From NCBI GenBank assembly GCA_021786815.1, contig JAJYMR010000390.1, forward strand, positions 1 through 28,390: DNA of 28,390 nucleotides, written 5' to 3'. Position 1 is the first letter of the stretch. Every line of letters begins with the position of its first letter. Made by a program: the position numbers and the translations under genes. Source of the DNA: Deltaproteobacteria bacterium. Lineage in GTDB: Bacteria > Desulfobacterota > Binatia > Binatales > Binataceae. Below the pieces are notes generated by a model that was not told the origin of the DNA, did not search any database, and worked only from the letters and a program-made list of their open reading frames with translations. Below are positions 1 through 7,845 of the stretch, in pieces.

Positions 1-2851
1 TGAGCGGCTGACCGCGGGCCGGGTCGCGCCCCATCTCGCGCAGATGGCGCTTGGCCGACTCCCACGCGCCGCGCGCAGTGATTCCCATGCGCTTGTGGTC
101 GTAGCCGTGCTCGCCGCCGGAGGCGAACGCGTCCTTGAGCCAGAAGCCGCGCTCGACCGCAATCGCGTTGGCGATATCCGAGTAGGTTGCGGTGCCCTTG
201 TCAGCGGCGACAACGAGATAAGCTCCGTCGTCGTCGAGCACCTTGACGCCGGCCGGATGCGCAGTGCCCTGCTCGATGACGTTGTCCGTCAGATCGAGCA
301 TCGCATTGATCAGCGTCTTGTACGCCTCTACCGGCTCGAGAGGCTCCGCGTGCGGCTTGACGATAAATCCGCCCTTGGCTCCGGTCGGCACGATCACCGC
401 GTTTTTCACCGTCTGGGTTTTCATCAGACCCAGTATCTCGGTGCGATAATCGTCGGGACGATCGCTGAAACGGATTCCGCCGCGCGCGACCTTGCCCGCG
501 CGCAGATGGCATCCTTCCATCCGCGGGCTGTTCACGTGGATTTCGTAAAGCGGTGCGACATCCGGAAGGCCCAGGATTCGCGCGCTTTCGAACTTGAGTG
601 CGATGTACGGGCGGGGCGCGGGCAGAAAATAAGTGGTGCGTACCGTCGCCTCGACCATCGAGAGCACCGAACGCGCCAATCGATCGTCGGCGATATTGTC
701 AACCGAGGCTAGATGGTCGAGGTAACGCGCCTTGAGCGAAGCGGTTTGCTCCGCCGAATCGTTGGCGTCAACCGCCGGAGTGAGCCGTGCCTTGAACAGT
801 TCGAAGACGAGCCGCGCAAGTTCCGGATGCTGCAGGTAAGGGCGCATCGCGGCCGGCCGCGCAGGCACAAGCCGCATCTGGAAGGCCGCGGCAACATAGG
901 CGCGCACCAGCGCGACCTCGCGCCAGGCAAGTCCCGCACTGAGCGTAAGCGCGTTCAGCGCGTCGTCCTCCGCTTCGCCGGCGCGTACCCTGGCGATCGC
1001 CTCCGCCACCATCGCGGCTCCCGGCATCTTCTCGAGCGCCTGGGCGCCGACGCTGCGCACGCGAAACACCTGCACGCAGGCGCGGACGGTCCCGCTGTCC
1101 GTGCGCGGCGAAAACTGATGCGCATCTTCGGTGAGGACGCGGATGCCGAAGTTCTGCAGCGTGGGCATCAGCTCCGACAGCACCGGCGGCTCGCCGAGCG
1201 CGAGGATACGGAGTTCGCTCGAACCCGGCTCCTCCGGCGCGCCCGGATTCAGCTCGACCATGAATCTCGCGCCCGAGCGCAGCAGCGATTCGATTGCGTC
1301 GATATCGCGCGCGGCGCGCTCAACCGCAACCGCGGCGCGATATTCCGGCGTAAGCGCGCCTTGCCATCGCGCGTGCCGTTCGGCTCCGGCTTCGGCACCG
1401 AGCGTTTTCGTCAGATGCTCGCGCAGGCGGTCATCCCAGGTGCGGGCCAGCGCCGCAATTTCGGCTTCGAGCTCGCCGAGCATCGACGGCGCGGGCGGCT
1501 CGGCAACGAAACAGAAATGCAGCCGCGCCGTGTACGCCTCGCCAAGCGCGAGATGGTAATAGACCAGCTTGCCGCCGAGCCGTGCCGCCAGCGCTTCCTG
1601 GATGCGAAGGCGGACTTCGGCCGAGAACGCCTCGCGCGGCATCACGACCAGGGCGATTACGTGTCCGCGATCGGGATCGGACAGGATGCAGAGCCGCACC
1701 TCCGACTCGGTCCTGAGCTCGAGAAGCACCCTGACCTGGCTTCTGATTTCCTCGACGGACGCCCGGAAAAGCTCTTCTTTCGGGAAGCTGTTGAAGGCGG
1801 AAACGATTTCCTTAAAATCGTGCGAACCGGGCACGGCCGCTTCCGCGTCCAGCAACTGGCGGAGCTTTGCGCGAAGCACGGGGATGTGCTGCGCTTCCTC
1901 GGCGTAAGCTTTGGAGGTGTAAAGGCCGATGAAGCGGTCGAACGCCGCAGCGCGGCCGTCCGCGCCGGCGCGCCGTATCATCACGTTGTCCATCGGGCTT
2001 CGCCGATGGACGTGCGATTCCATCCGGGTCTTGCCAATGAACAGCGGCGGACCCTCGAACAGAAGCCGAAGTTCGCCGGGCGTGAACTCGTCGATCGGAC
2101 TGGGCGGTGTGAAGCGCGAATCCTCATAATCGACGAGCACTCCGAGCCCGCTTCGCGGTTCGGGTCGAACCGTGCGGGAGCCGTCCGCAGGCTCGACCCG
2201 GTAGCGGCGATAACCAAGGAAGACGAACCCTCCCTGCACCAGCCATCGCAGGTACTCGCGAATCTCGACGAACTCGCGTATCGCCGTGGTCGCCTCGCAG
2301 ATTTCGATGGCCCGCGCGCTCATCGCCTCGAAATCGTCGCCCGCGCGGCGCACTTCGCGAAGGCAGTCGCGCACTTCGCGCGCTATTTCGGCCGCCCGCT
2401 CGGGCGAAAACGGGATATCGAGTTCCGCATGGATCATCGATTCCAAATGCTCGGCGCCGCTTGCGCTTTCGAAGGAGTCGAGGGTGCCGTCGGTCGCTCG
2501 CGAAACCCGGAATATCGGATGGAGCATCATCCGCACCGGCGCATCGGTTGCGCGGAAGTACTCGAGCAGGCTGTCCACGATAAAGGGACAGTCGCGGGTT
2601 GTGGTCTCGACGACCGTTATTTCAGGGTGGCCGGCCGCTGGCACGACGCGTACCGCAACTGCCTCGCTCGCGTGCGAGAAGAACTCGAACGCCGATATAA
2701 GAAGCGCGAGCCGCTCCTGCGCGCGAAGCCGCCTTTCGAACTCGGCGGGCTCCCGCGCAAAGAAGCGTTCCGCAAAAATTTTGAGCCGGCGCGCCTGCTC
2801 GCCGGAAGTGTTTCGCTCAATGAGCCGGCTTAGTTCGGGTGCGATTGACAT
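1..2851 (-). CDS. gdhB: NAD-specific glutamate dehydrogenase, large (180-kDa class), truncated by window edge
   Basis: Oxidative deamination of glutamate to 2-oxoglutarate with NAD+, in the cytoplasm. I translated the minus strand from the ATG at 2849-2851; the parts I read are open down to the left edge, giving about 950 residues of a protein normally near 1,600. The N-terminal regulatory region carries the hallmark DCPFIVDSLLEYF and MLHPIFRVSR. The catalytic domain is recognised by TVKNAVIVPTGAKGGFI (about 361-418, containing the family's active-site lysine region) and by GFWLKDAFASGG, YDHKRMGITARGAWES and KRHLREMG next to the edge. The C-terminal part, including most of the NAD-binding fold, lies outside the window. 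A consensus TATAAT sits 28 bases upstream of the start. The gene is divergent from the rRNA methyltransferase gene. The long plus-strand open frame over this region is a shadow. The symbol is by family; gdhB/gdh2 naming varies. Confidence 0.95.
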   Translation of the reverse strand, partial: MSIAPELSRLIERNTSGEQARRLKIFAERFFAREPAEFERRLRAQERLALLISAFEFFSHASEAVAVRVVPAAGHPEITVVETTTRDCPFIVDSLLEYFRATDAPVRMMLHPIFRVSRATDGTLDSFESASGAEHLESMIHAELDIPFSPERAAEIAREVRDCLREVRRAGDDFEAMSARAIEICEATTAIREFVEIREYLRWLVQGGFVFLGYRRYRVEPADGSRTVRPEPRSGLGVLVDYEDSRFTPPSPIDEFTPGELRLLFEGPPLFIGKTRMESHVHRRSPMDNVMIRRAGADGRAAAFDRFIGLYTSKAYAEEAQHIPVLRAKLRQLLDAEAAVPGSHDFKEIVSAFNSFPKEELFRASVEEIRSQVRVLLELRTESEVRLCILSDPDRGHVIALVVMPREAFSAEVRLRIQEALAARLGGKLVYYHLALGEAYTARLHFCFVAEPPAPSMLGELEAEIAALARTWDDRLREHLTKTLGAEAGAERHARWQGALTPEYRAAVAVERAARDIDAIESLLRSGARFMVELNPGAPEEPGSSELRILALGEPPVLSELMPTLQNFGIRVLTEDAHQFSPRTDSGTVRACVQVFRVRSVGAQALEKMPGAAMVAEAIARVRAGEAEDDALNALTLSAGLAWREVALVRAYVAAAFQMRLVPARPAAMRPYLQHPELARLVFELFKARLTPAVDANDSAEQTASLKARYLDHLASVDNIADDRLARSVLSMVEATVRTTYFLPAPRPYIALKFESARILGLPDVAPLYEIHVNSPRMEGCHLRAGKVARGGIRFSDRPDDYRTEILGLMKTQTVKNAVIVPTGAKGGFIVKPHAEPLEPVEAYKTLINAMLDLTDNVIEQGTAHPAGVKVLDDDGAYLVVAADKGTATYSDIANAIAVERGFWLKDAFASGGEHGYDHKRMGITARGAWESAKRHLREMGRDPARGQPL

Positions 2852-2878
2852 GTTCTTGCCGATCAGAGGTTTGTTCGA

Positions 2879-2884
2879 ATTATA
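2879..2884 (-). promoter_or_regulatory. Probable -10 box of the glutamate dehydrogenase promoter
   Basis: Perfect TATAAT read on the minus strand, 28 bases before the glutamate dehydrogenase start. A TTGCCT hexamer lies 19 bases further upstream, a slightly long spacer, so the -35 assignment is weak. The A+T-rich match stands out in a GC-rich divergent intergenic region of about 143 bases. Confidence 0.5.
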
Positions 2885-2994
2885 GACCCTTACGAACAAA
2901 TCGAGGCAACCGCGCCGCGATGGAGCCGCGCGCGGAGCACAAATAAACTGGATACCGGCGTGCGCGAGGAAAACAGGCCGCGCGTGCAGCAGGC

Positions 2995-4251
2995 ATGATG
3001 CTTGAAGTCGAAGTGACGGCGATGACGTTCGGGCCATACGCGCTCGCGCGCGCGCCCGACGGCAGGACCGTGATGGTCGCGAATGCGGCGCCGGGCGATC
3101 GGCTCGAAGTGAGCGTGGTCGCGCATCGGCGCGATTACGATCTCGCGCGTATCGAGCGGGTGCTCACGCCAGGCGCCGAGCGGCGCGAGCCGCCATGCAG
3201 GTTTCTGCCGCGATGCGGCGGATGCGACTGGCAGCAGCTTGGCTATGCGGCGCAGTTGCGCGCGAAGGGCGAGATGGTTGCGTCGGCGCTCGGGCACGCA
3301 CTTGCTATCGAAATTTGCGCGCACGGCCTGGTCGAACCCTCGCCGCGCGAGTTCGCTTATCGTTCGCGTATCAGACTCAAGGCGGACGCCGAGGGACGGC
3401 TGGGATTTTTCGAGCTTGGCAGCAACCGGATGGTGCCGATCGATCGCTGCATCGTTGCGCGCGAAGAGCTGGTCCTTCCGCATGAGGTTGCGCGCGCAAT
3501 CGGCCGCGCCCTCGGCGAGATGGAACTCGTGAGCGCGGGCCCGCGCGAGGTCGCGGTGATACATCCGCGCCGCGAGCTGAAGCCCGCGGAACTCGAGCGG
3601 ATACGGGCGCTGATGGACAGGACTCCCGCGCTCCAGGGAATCATCGTTCGCGAAACCGGACGGAGACATCTGATCGGCGATCCGGAAATACGGATCGAGG
3701 TCGAGCCGGGATTCGAGCTTCACGCCGACGCCGACGCGTTCAGCCAGGTCAATCAGGAGCAGAATCGCAAACTGGTCGCGGCCGCGATGGAGATGGCCGG
3801 GGTGCGCGAGGGCGCGGAGATCCTCGACCTGTTCTGCGGCTCGGGAAACTTGAGCCTGCCGGCGGCGCGGCGTGGTGCAAGGGTCACCGGGATCGACTCG
3901 GACGCGCTCGCGATCGCGGCTGCGCAGCGTAACGGAGCGCGTCACGCGCTTACGAACGCGAAATTCATGGCGATGGAGGCGGCAGAGGGATTGCGATTTC
4001 TCTCTCGCGCGGGGTATAGGCCGGAAACCGTGATTCTCGACCCGCCGCGCGCCGGAGCGCTCGAGCTGATGGAACCTTTGGCGCGACTCGCTCCCGCCCG
4101 CGTAGTCTATGTCTCATGCGACATAGCAACGATGGCGCGTGACCTGCGCGCGCTGATTTCGAGGCGCTATCGCGTCCGCGACGTGCGAGCATTCGACTTC
4201 TTTCCGAACACGCATCATGTTGAGACAGTGGCGGGCGCTCTATTGACTTAG
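2995..4251 (+). CDS. rlmD: 23S rRNA (uracil-5-)-methyltransferase, RlmD/TrmA family
   Basis: SAM-dependent methyltransferase making 5-methyluridine in 23S rRNA (U1939 in the E. coli RlmD case). The 418 residues match the family length. Domain order: a TRAM RNA-binding domain (about 1-60); an iron-sulfur cysteine set Cys68, Cys74, Cys77 (CRFLPRCGGCDWQQL) and Cys152, spaced as in RlmD; and a Rossmann methyltransferase domain with ILDLFCGSGNLSL (SAM loop) and VILDPPRAG. The nucleophile is predicted as Cys375 in VVYVSCD, and the general base as Glu410 in HHVETV. The start is the first of two adjacent ATG codons, with only a weak ribosome site (gcagcaggc). The TrmA family includes RlmC, RlmD and TrmA; the four-cysteine cluster excludes TrmA, but the exact target uridine cannot be read from sequence. 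Confidence 0.9.
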   Translation: MMLEVEVTAMTFGPYALARAPDGRTVMVANAAPGDRLEVSVVAHRRDYDLARIERVLTPGAERREPPCRFLPRCGGCDWQQLGYAAQLRAKGEMVASALGHALAIEICAHGLVEPSPREFAYRSRIRLKADAEGRLGFFELGSNRMVPIDRCIVAREELVLPHEVARAIGRALGEMELVSAGPREVAVIHPRRELKPAELERIRALMDRTPALQGIIVRETGRRHLIGDPEIRIEVEPGFELHADADAFSQVNQEQNRKLVAAAMEMAGVREGAEILDLFCGSGNLSLPAARRGARVTGIDSDALAIAAAQRNGARHALTNAKFMAMEAAEGLRFLSRAGYRPETVILDPPRAGALELMEPLARLAPARVVYVSCDIATMARDLRALISRRYRVRDVRAFDFFPNTHHVETVAGALLT

Positions 4252-4272
4252 ATTGTGGGCCGTTCTTAATGT
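4243..4272 (+). promoter_or_regulatory. Possible promoter for the 83-residue protein gene
   Basis: TTGACT (4243-4248) and TAATGT (4267-4272) are separated by 18 bases, a sigma-70-like arrangement. The -35 hexamer overlaps the last codons of the methyltransferase gene. The downstream gene begins about 50 bases later. Only a sequence match; no other support. Confidence 0.35.
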
Positions 4273-4323
4273 AAGTGTGATCGATCTCCGCACGGTTGCC
4301 CGCCAGAGGTTGGATCTAAAGCG

Positions 4324-4575
4324 ATGCCCAAGCAAGAAAAGGAAAAACTGGCCCGGCCGAAGATTACGATAATCCCAGGCCGAGGGGTGGCGCAGACCAT
4401 CAATTATCTCCTCGAGGACCGGGACGACCTTGAATGGATCATCGCGGTAGGCCGCACCAAGAATGGCGAGTTGTTCTTCTACGACACAGGTGGCGATATC
4501 GTTGAGGATCTCGGCACCCTCGAATATCTGAAGGCGCGTATCGTTCGCGCCCACTTCGGTGACGAATACGACTGA
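4324..4575 (+). CDS. Hypothetical small acidic protein, 83 residues
   Basis: I do not recognise the family. The protein begins with a lysine-rich stretch (MPKQEKEKLARPK). It continues as a compact mixed alpha/beta-looking sequence containing ITIIPGRGVAQTINYLLED, WIIAVGRTKNGELFFYDTGG and an acidic C terminus (FGDEYD). It has no signal peptide, membrane segment or cysteine. It follows the rRNA methyltransferase by 72 bases on the same strand and has a possible promoter of its own, so it may be separately transcribed. It is convergent with the Rieske gene. The ordered composition and the absence of a better frame on the opposite strand support real coding. The overlapping minus frames look like shadows. 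Confidence 0.7.
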   Translation: MPKQEKEKLARPKITIIPGRGVAQTINYLLEDRDDLEWIIAVGRTKNGELFFYDTGGDIVEDLGTLEYLKARIVRAHFGDEYD

Positions 4576-4627
4576 GCCGTCCGGAGCCAGGCCCCGCTAA
4601 ACCTTCCGCAACGCGCGGCGCAGTCGT

Positions 4628-5053
4628 TCAGTCGTCTTCGAACGTTTGCTCCGGCGCAAGCGCGTAAACCAGTCCGCCCTCGATTTCCAGAGGCACGCGG
4701 TACAGGAATTTGCCGCACGCGCTCGGCGGTCCCGCGATACACTCGCCGGTCGCCGGCTCGTAGTACGCGTTGTGCGTCTGGCACATCAGGTAGCGTCCCT
4801 GCTCCGCGAAGAACTGATTGTCGACCCAGTCCATCGGCATCGGCACATGCCGGCATCGGTTCACGTACGCGTGGAAATCGCCGTGGAAATTGACGATGAA
4901 ACATTCCTCGTCCGTTCCCCGGATCGGCAGCAGGAATTTCATCGATTGTCCGGGCTTCAGGTCGGAAACCCGGCAGACGCGATAGCGCAGTTCTTTCGAT
5001 GACTGTTCGCTGGCGCGCTTTATCGCGCGGCGGCGACCGTGTTTCGAAGGCAT
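4628..5053 (-). CDS. Rieske [2Fe-2S] ferredoxin-like protein
   Basis: Small soluble Rieske protein of 141 residues, expected to carry electrons or to serve as a ferredoxin component. The cluster ligands are Cys67-x-His69 (NRCRHVPMPMDW) and Cys91-x2-His94 (YLMCQTHNAYYEP), followed by the usual glycine/proline loop (GECIAGPPS). The N terminus is basic, without a signal peptide or membrane anchor, which argues against a bc1-complex subunit. The spacing between the two ligand pairs (about 21 residues) suits a Rieske ferredoxin. It starts inside the 3' end of the FAH-family gene (34-base overlap) behind AAAGGATCGG, so the two are probably translationally coupled. No oxygenase alpha subunit is in the window, so its partner is unknown. 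Confidence 0.88.
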   Translation of the reverse strand: MPSKHGRRRAIKRASEQSSKELRYRVCRVSDLKPGQSMKFLLPIRGTDEECFIVNFHGDFHAYVNRCRHVPMPMDWVDNQFFAEQGRYLMCQTHNAYYEPATGECIAGPPSACGKFLYRVPLEIEGGLVYALAPEQTFEDD

Positions 5054-5784
5054 CCGATCCTTTCAATCTCGACTTCGACCGTGTCTCCGACCTGCATCGG
5101 GCCGACTCCCGAGGGAGTTCCGGTCGAGATAACGTCGCCCGGAAGCAAGGTCATCACGTGCGAAATGAAGCTCACCAGGTAGTCACATCCGAAAATCAGG
5201 TTGGAAGTGCGGCTTCTCTGTCGCACTTCGCCGTTGAGCCGGGTTTCTATCTGCAGATCCGACGGATCCAGTTCCGTCTCGATTACCGGCCCGAGCGGAG
5301 CGAAGGTGTCGAAGCCCTTGGCGCGGGTGAACTGGACGTCAAGACGCTGGAGATCGCGCGCAGTGACGTCATTCATGCACGTGAAGCCGAGCACGTAGCG
5401 GCGCGCGTCCTTTTCCGGGACGTTTTTGGCTGCGCGCGCGATCACAATCGCAAGCTCGCCTTCGTAGTCGAGCCGATGGGTCTGCGGCGGATAGACGATT
5501 GCGTCGCCCGATCCTATCACCGCGGTCGACGGCTTGATGAAAAGCATCGGCTCGGCCGGTAACTCTCGGCCCATCTCCTTGGCATGGTCGCGATAGTTGA
5601 CTCCAACGGCAACAATTTTGCCGGGAATCACCGGAGCGAGAATACGCGCCTGCGAAAGCGCGACTGGCTGCGCCCCTGCGGCGCCTCTCAGCGCGTCGAG
5701 CGGGCCGTCGAGTTCGCGAATATTGTCTCCGTCGAGAGCGCCCAGGCGCTCGCGGCCCTGATGACTGAAGCGAACTATCTTCAT
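5020..5784 (-). CDS. Fumarylacetoacetate hydrolase (FAH) family protein
   Basis: FAH-superfamily enzyme of 254 residues, hydrolysing, decarboxylating or isomerising a 2-oxo acid type substrate with a divalent metal. An N-terminal region (1-50) precedes the FAH fold. The fold is recognised by GKIVAVGVNYRDHAKEMG, MLFIKPSTAVIGSGDAI, LDYEGELAIVI (metal ligands Glu108 and Glu110), GFTCMNDVTARDLQ (Asp139), GFDTFAPLGP and VISTGTPSGVGPM. Length and order match the HpcE/YcgM-like bacterial members rather than true fumarylacetoacetase (about 420 residues). An AGAGGA site lies about 11 bases before the ATG. It is first in a two-gene unit with the Rieske protein, suggesting a small catabolic module, but the substrate cannot be assigned. 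Confidence 0.9.
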   Translation of the reverse strand: MKIVRFSHQGRERLGALDGDNIRELDGPLDALRGAAGAQPVALSQARILAPVIPGKIVAVGVNYRDHAKEMGRELPAEPMLFIKPSTAVIGSGDAIVYPPQTHRLDYEGELAIVIARAAKNVPEKDARRYVLGFTCMNDVTARDLQRLDVQFTRAKGFDTFAPLGPVIETELDPSDLQIETRLNGEVRQRSRTSNLIFGCDYLVSFISHVMTLLPGDVISTGTPSGVGPMQVGDTVEVEIERIGCLRNTVAAAR

Positions 5785-5829
5785 CGGCCGAAGATCCTCT
5801 GCGAAACGGCGCCACGCGCCGAAGTGAAC

Positions 5830-5858
5830 TTGCCGCAGTCTGCCAAAGCTCCTAGCAT
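5830..5858 (+). promoter_or_regulatory. Possible promoter for the MEMO-family gene
   Basis: TTGCCG (5830-5835) and TAGCAT (5853-5858) with a 17-base spacer, four of six matches in each hexamer. It lies in the 137-base divergent gap between the FAH gene and the MEMO gene, 63 bases before the latter's start. Weak evidence, from the spacing and position only. Confidence 0.25.
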
Positions 5859-5921
5859 CTGTAAATTACGGGTGGGAAGACACCGAAATCACGCTCGCGG
5901 AGCGTTCGCGCGGTTCGGCCG

Positions 5922-7148
5922 ATGGATAAACCGAGGATAAGGCCCGTCGAGGCTTTTCCGATCGAGCAGAACGAGCAGGCGTATATCTGTCTGCGCGACC
6001 CCTCGGGTCTTGCGCCCGAGCCGATTGTGCTCGGCATGGGCGCATACTTCATCATAACGCTCTTCGACGGAACCAACGATCTGCGCGGCATCCGGGCCGC
6101 ATTCATGCGTCGCTTCGGCCAGCCCCTTCCGGTGGACAGCCTGACCGAGCTGATCGATACGCTGGACAAGGCCTACTTCCTCGACTCGCCCGCGTTTCGC
6201 GAGCGCCTGCGCAAGGTGCGCGAGGAATTCCGGGCAAACCCGGTCCGTCCGGCCGCGCTTGCGGGTCTGTGCTACCCGAGCGAACCGAACGCCCTTCGCC
6301 GCGAGATCGAGAGCTACTTCGCGCCGCCCGAGGGTCCGGGAACGGAGCTCAAGCCACGCGACGGAGCGCTCGCGGGACTGATCGCGCCCCATATCGATCC
6401 GCGCCGCGGAGCCGCCGCGTACGCGCATGCGTACGGCGAGCTTCGAGCGCACGAGGCACCGGATCTGGTGGTTATCCTGGGCACTTCGCATTACGGCGGC
6501 GGCCCCGAATTCTTCAGCGCGACGTTGAAGGACTACTCTACGCCGCTTGGCGTGGTTCCGACCGAGCGCGGATTCGTCGAGCGGCTGTCGCGCCGATACA
6601 AGGGCGGCGACCTGTTTGCCGAAGAACTGTTGCATCGCAACGAGCACTCCATCGAATTCCAGGTGCTGTTCCTCAAATGGGCGCTCGGCGAGCGCGAGTT
6701 CAGCGTGGTGCCGATACTTGTCAGCTCGTTCCACGAAATGGTCGCGGGCGGTGTTACGCCGATGCGCGAGCCCCACGTCGCTTCGTTCATCGAAGCGCTT
6801 CGTCGTGAAATCGAGGCCGAAAAGCGCCGCGTGCTGATCGTCGCGGGCGTCGATTTCGCGCACGTGGGGCGCAAGTTCGGCGACGAATTCACGGCCGACG
6901 AATCGGTGGCCGAGCGCGTGCGGCGCGACGACCACGGGCTTATCGATTTCATCACGCGCGGCGACCCCGAAGGGTTCTTTGCCGATATCGCCAGGGACGG
7001 CGACGCGCGCCGGATTTGCGGGCTCGCCCCGATGTACACGCAGCTCGAGCTTCTCAAGGGAAGGTCGGGACGCCTGCTCAAGTACGGAATCGCGATGGAG
7101 CCGGATAGCGGCTCGGCGGTTTCGTTCGCGAGCCTCGCAATCGACTAG
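5922..7148 (+). CDS. amrB: AmmeMemoRadiSam system protein B (MEMO family) with N-terminal extension domain
   Basis: MEMO-family protein of 408 residues, resembling extradiol dioxygenase class III folds. The cellular role in bacteria is unresolved. Residues 1 to about 105 form an extra domain (AYICLRDPSG, IITLFDGTNDLRGIRAAFMRRFG, ELIDTLDKAYFLDSP), which looks like a small winged-helix or PqqD-like unit. The MEMO domain (about 110-408) contains the expected metal/active-site positions: His157 (GLIAPHIDP), His190 (VILGTSHYGGG) and Cys366 (RRICGLAPMY), with HRNEHSIEFQVLFL and VDFAHVGRKFGDE between. The usual partners, an AMMECR1 protein and a radical SAM protein, are not in the window. I see no good ribosome site, but the ATG gives the family's typical N terminus. 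It is divergent from the FAH gene and convergent with the lipoprotein gene. Confidence 0.88.
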   Translation: MDKPRIRPVEAFPIEQNEQAYICLRDPSGLAPEPIVLGMGAYFIITLFDGTNDLRGIRAAFMRRFGQPLPVDSLTELIDTLDKAYFLDSPAFRERLRKVREEFRANPVRPAALAGLCYPSEPNALRREIESYFAPPEGPGTELKPRDGALAGLIAPHIDPRRGAAAYAHAYGELRAHEAPDLVVILGTSHYGGGPEFFSATLKDYSTPLGVVPTERGFVERLSRRYKGGDLFAEELLHRNEHSIEFQVLFLKWALGEREFSVVPILVSSFHEMVAGGVTPMREPHVASFIEALRREIEAEKRRVLIVAGVDFAHVGRKFGDEFTADESVAERVRRDDHGLIDFITRGDPEGFFADIARDGDARRICGLAPMYTQLELLKGRSGRLLKYGIAMEPDSGSAVSFASLAID

Positions 7149-7205
7149 CCCGTATCGCCTTGCGCCGGACGCTCGCGCCGCGCGCGAAGCGGCTGAGCGA
7201 TTCGG

Positions 7206-7646
7206 TCAGCGGCGGGCGTCGGTGTCGGACGCTGGCTTCTGCTCGTGGCATTTGGCGATTTCGGCGCGCGCAACCTTGGGATCGACCAGGCTGAAGTGCG
7301 TTCGCCCGACGATATTGCCGGGAACGATCTCCTCCCTGACGAAATACTCCTTGCCCGGCTTCGCATCGAACTTTAGTTGCGAAGTCGCCTCGGTTGACGC
7401 CGCGCAGGTTACGGGCCCGCTATTAACGTAATAGGAGTAATAGCCGCCGGGCTTGAGAGAGACGCTTTCCTGCGCGCAACTCACGCGCGGAACTATCAGC
7501 GAACCGTAAAAATGGTAGGGGCGGTAGATGTGGACCATGCTGACCGAGGGCGGCACCGGCTCAGGCTGATAGGCGCGTCCCTGCACGCTGCATCCGGCGA
7601 GGATTAGCGCGAGAATCACGACGGCCGGGATAATCTTCGGCTTCAT
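7206..7646 (-). CDS. Lipoprotein with DUF2846-like domain
   Basis: Predicted outer- or inner-membrane lipoprotein of 146 residues. A short basic start (MKPK), a hydrophobic stretch and the lipobox LAGC (Cys19) mark a type II signal peptide. The mature part has VSMVHIYRPYHFYGSLIVPRV, LKPGGYYSYYVNSGPV and KPGKEYFVREEIV, a pattern of beta strands seen in DUF2846 proteins, where a small molecule-independent structural role is assumed. Two further cysteines (SCAQE, VTCAAS) could form a disulfide outside the cytoplasm. The start has a modest upstream GGACGGAAA. It stands alone and is convergent with the MEMO gene. No function beyond envelope location can be supported. Confidence 0.85.
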   Translation of the reverse strand: MKPKIIPAVVILALILAGCSVQGRAYQPEPVPPSVSMVHIYRPYHFYGSLIVPRVSCAQESVSLKPGGYYSYYVNSGPVTCAASTEATSQLKFDAKPGKEYFVREEIVPGNIVGRTHFSLVDPKVARAEIAKCHEQKPASDTDARR

Positions 7647-7819
7647 TTATGATTTCCGTCCACCGGGCGCGCGACCGGAGCACGGGCGCCCCATCGCGAT
7701 CACTATCGCATCGCGCGCGCCAGCGATGAAGAGGCCTCCTTTGCACGCGCGCGTACGTTGCGCGGCCGAGAGCCGTGGCGGGACGCGGAGAAAAACGGCT
7801 CACGCGGCGGCTTGATCAG

Positions 7820-7835
7820 TCAATTGATATATTGA
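7820..7835. promoter_or_regulatory. Inverted repeat and TATATT box before the ArsR-rhodanese gene
   Basis: The A+T-rich element TCAATTGATATATTGA has TCAAT/ATTGA arms around six bases. It includes a TATATT hexamer (7828-7833) only 12 bases before the regulator's ATG. A transcript from such a -10 box would start at or just before the start codon, and no ribosome site is visible. This fits a leaderless or near-leaderless message with the regulator's own operator over the promoter. The palindrome is seen; the operator role is inferred. Confidence 0.45.
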
Positions 7836-7845
7836 ATCATGTTCC

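Noticed and set aside
713..2833. Plus-strand open frame of 706 residues
   Set aside because: It is the antisense shadow of the glutamate dehydrogenase gene; composition is arginine-rich without any domain, while the minus strand gives clear GDH motifs.
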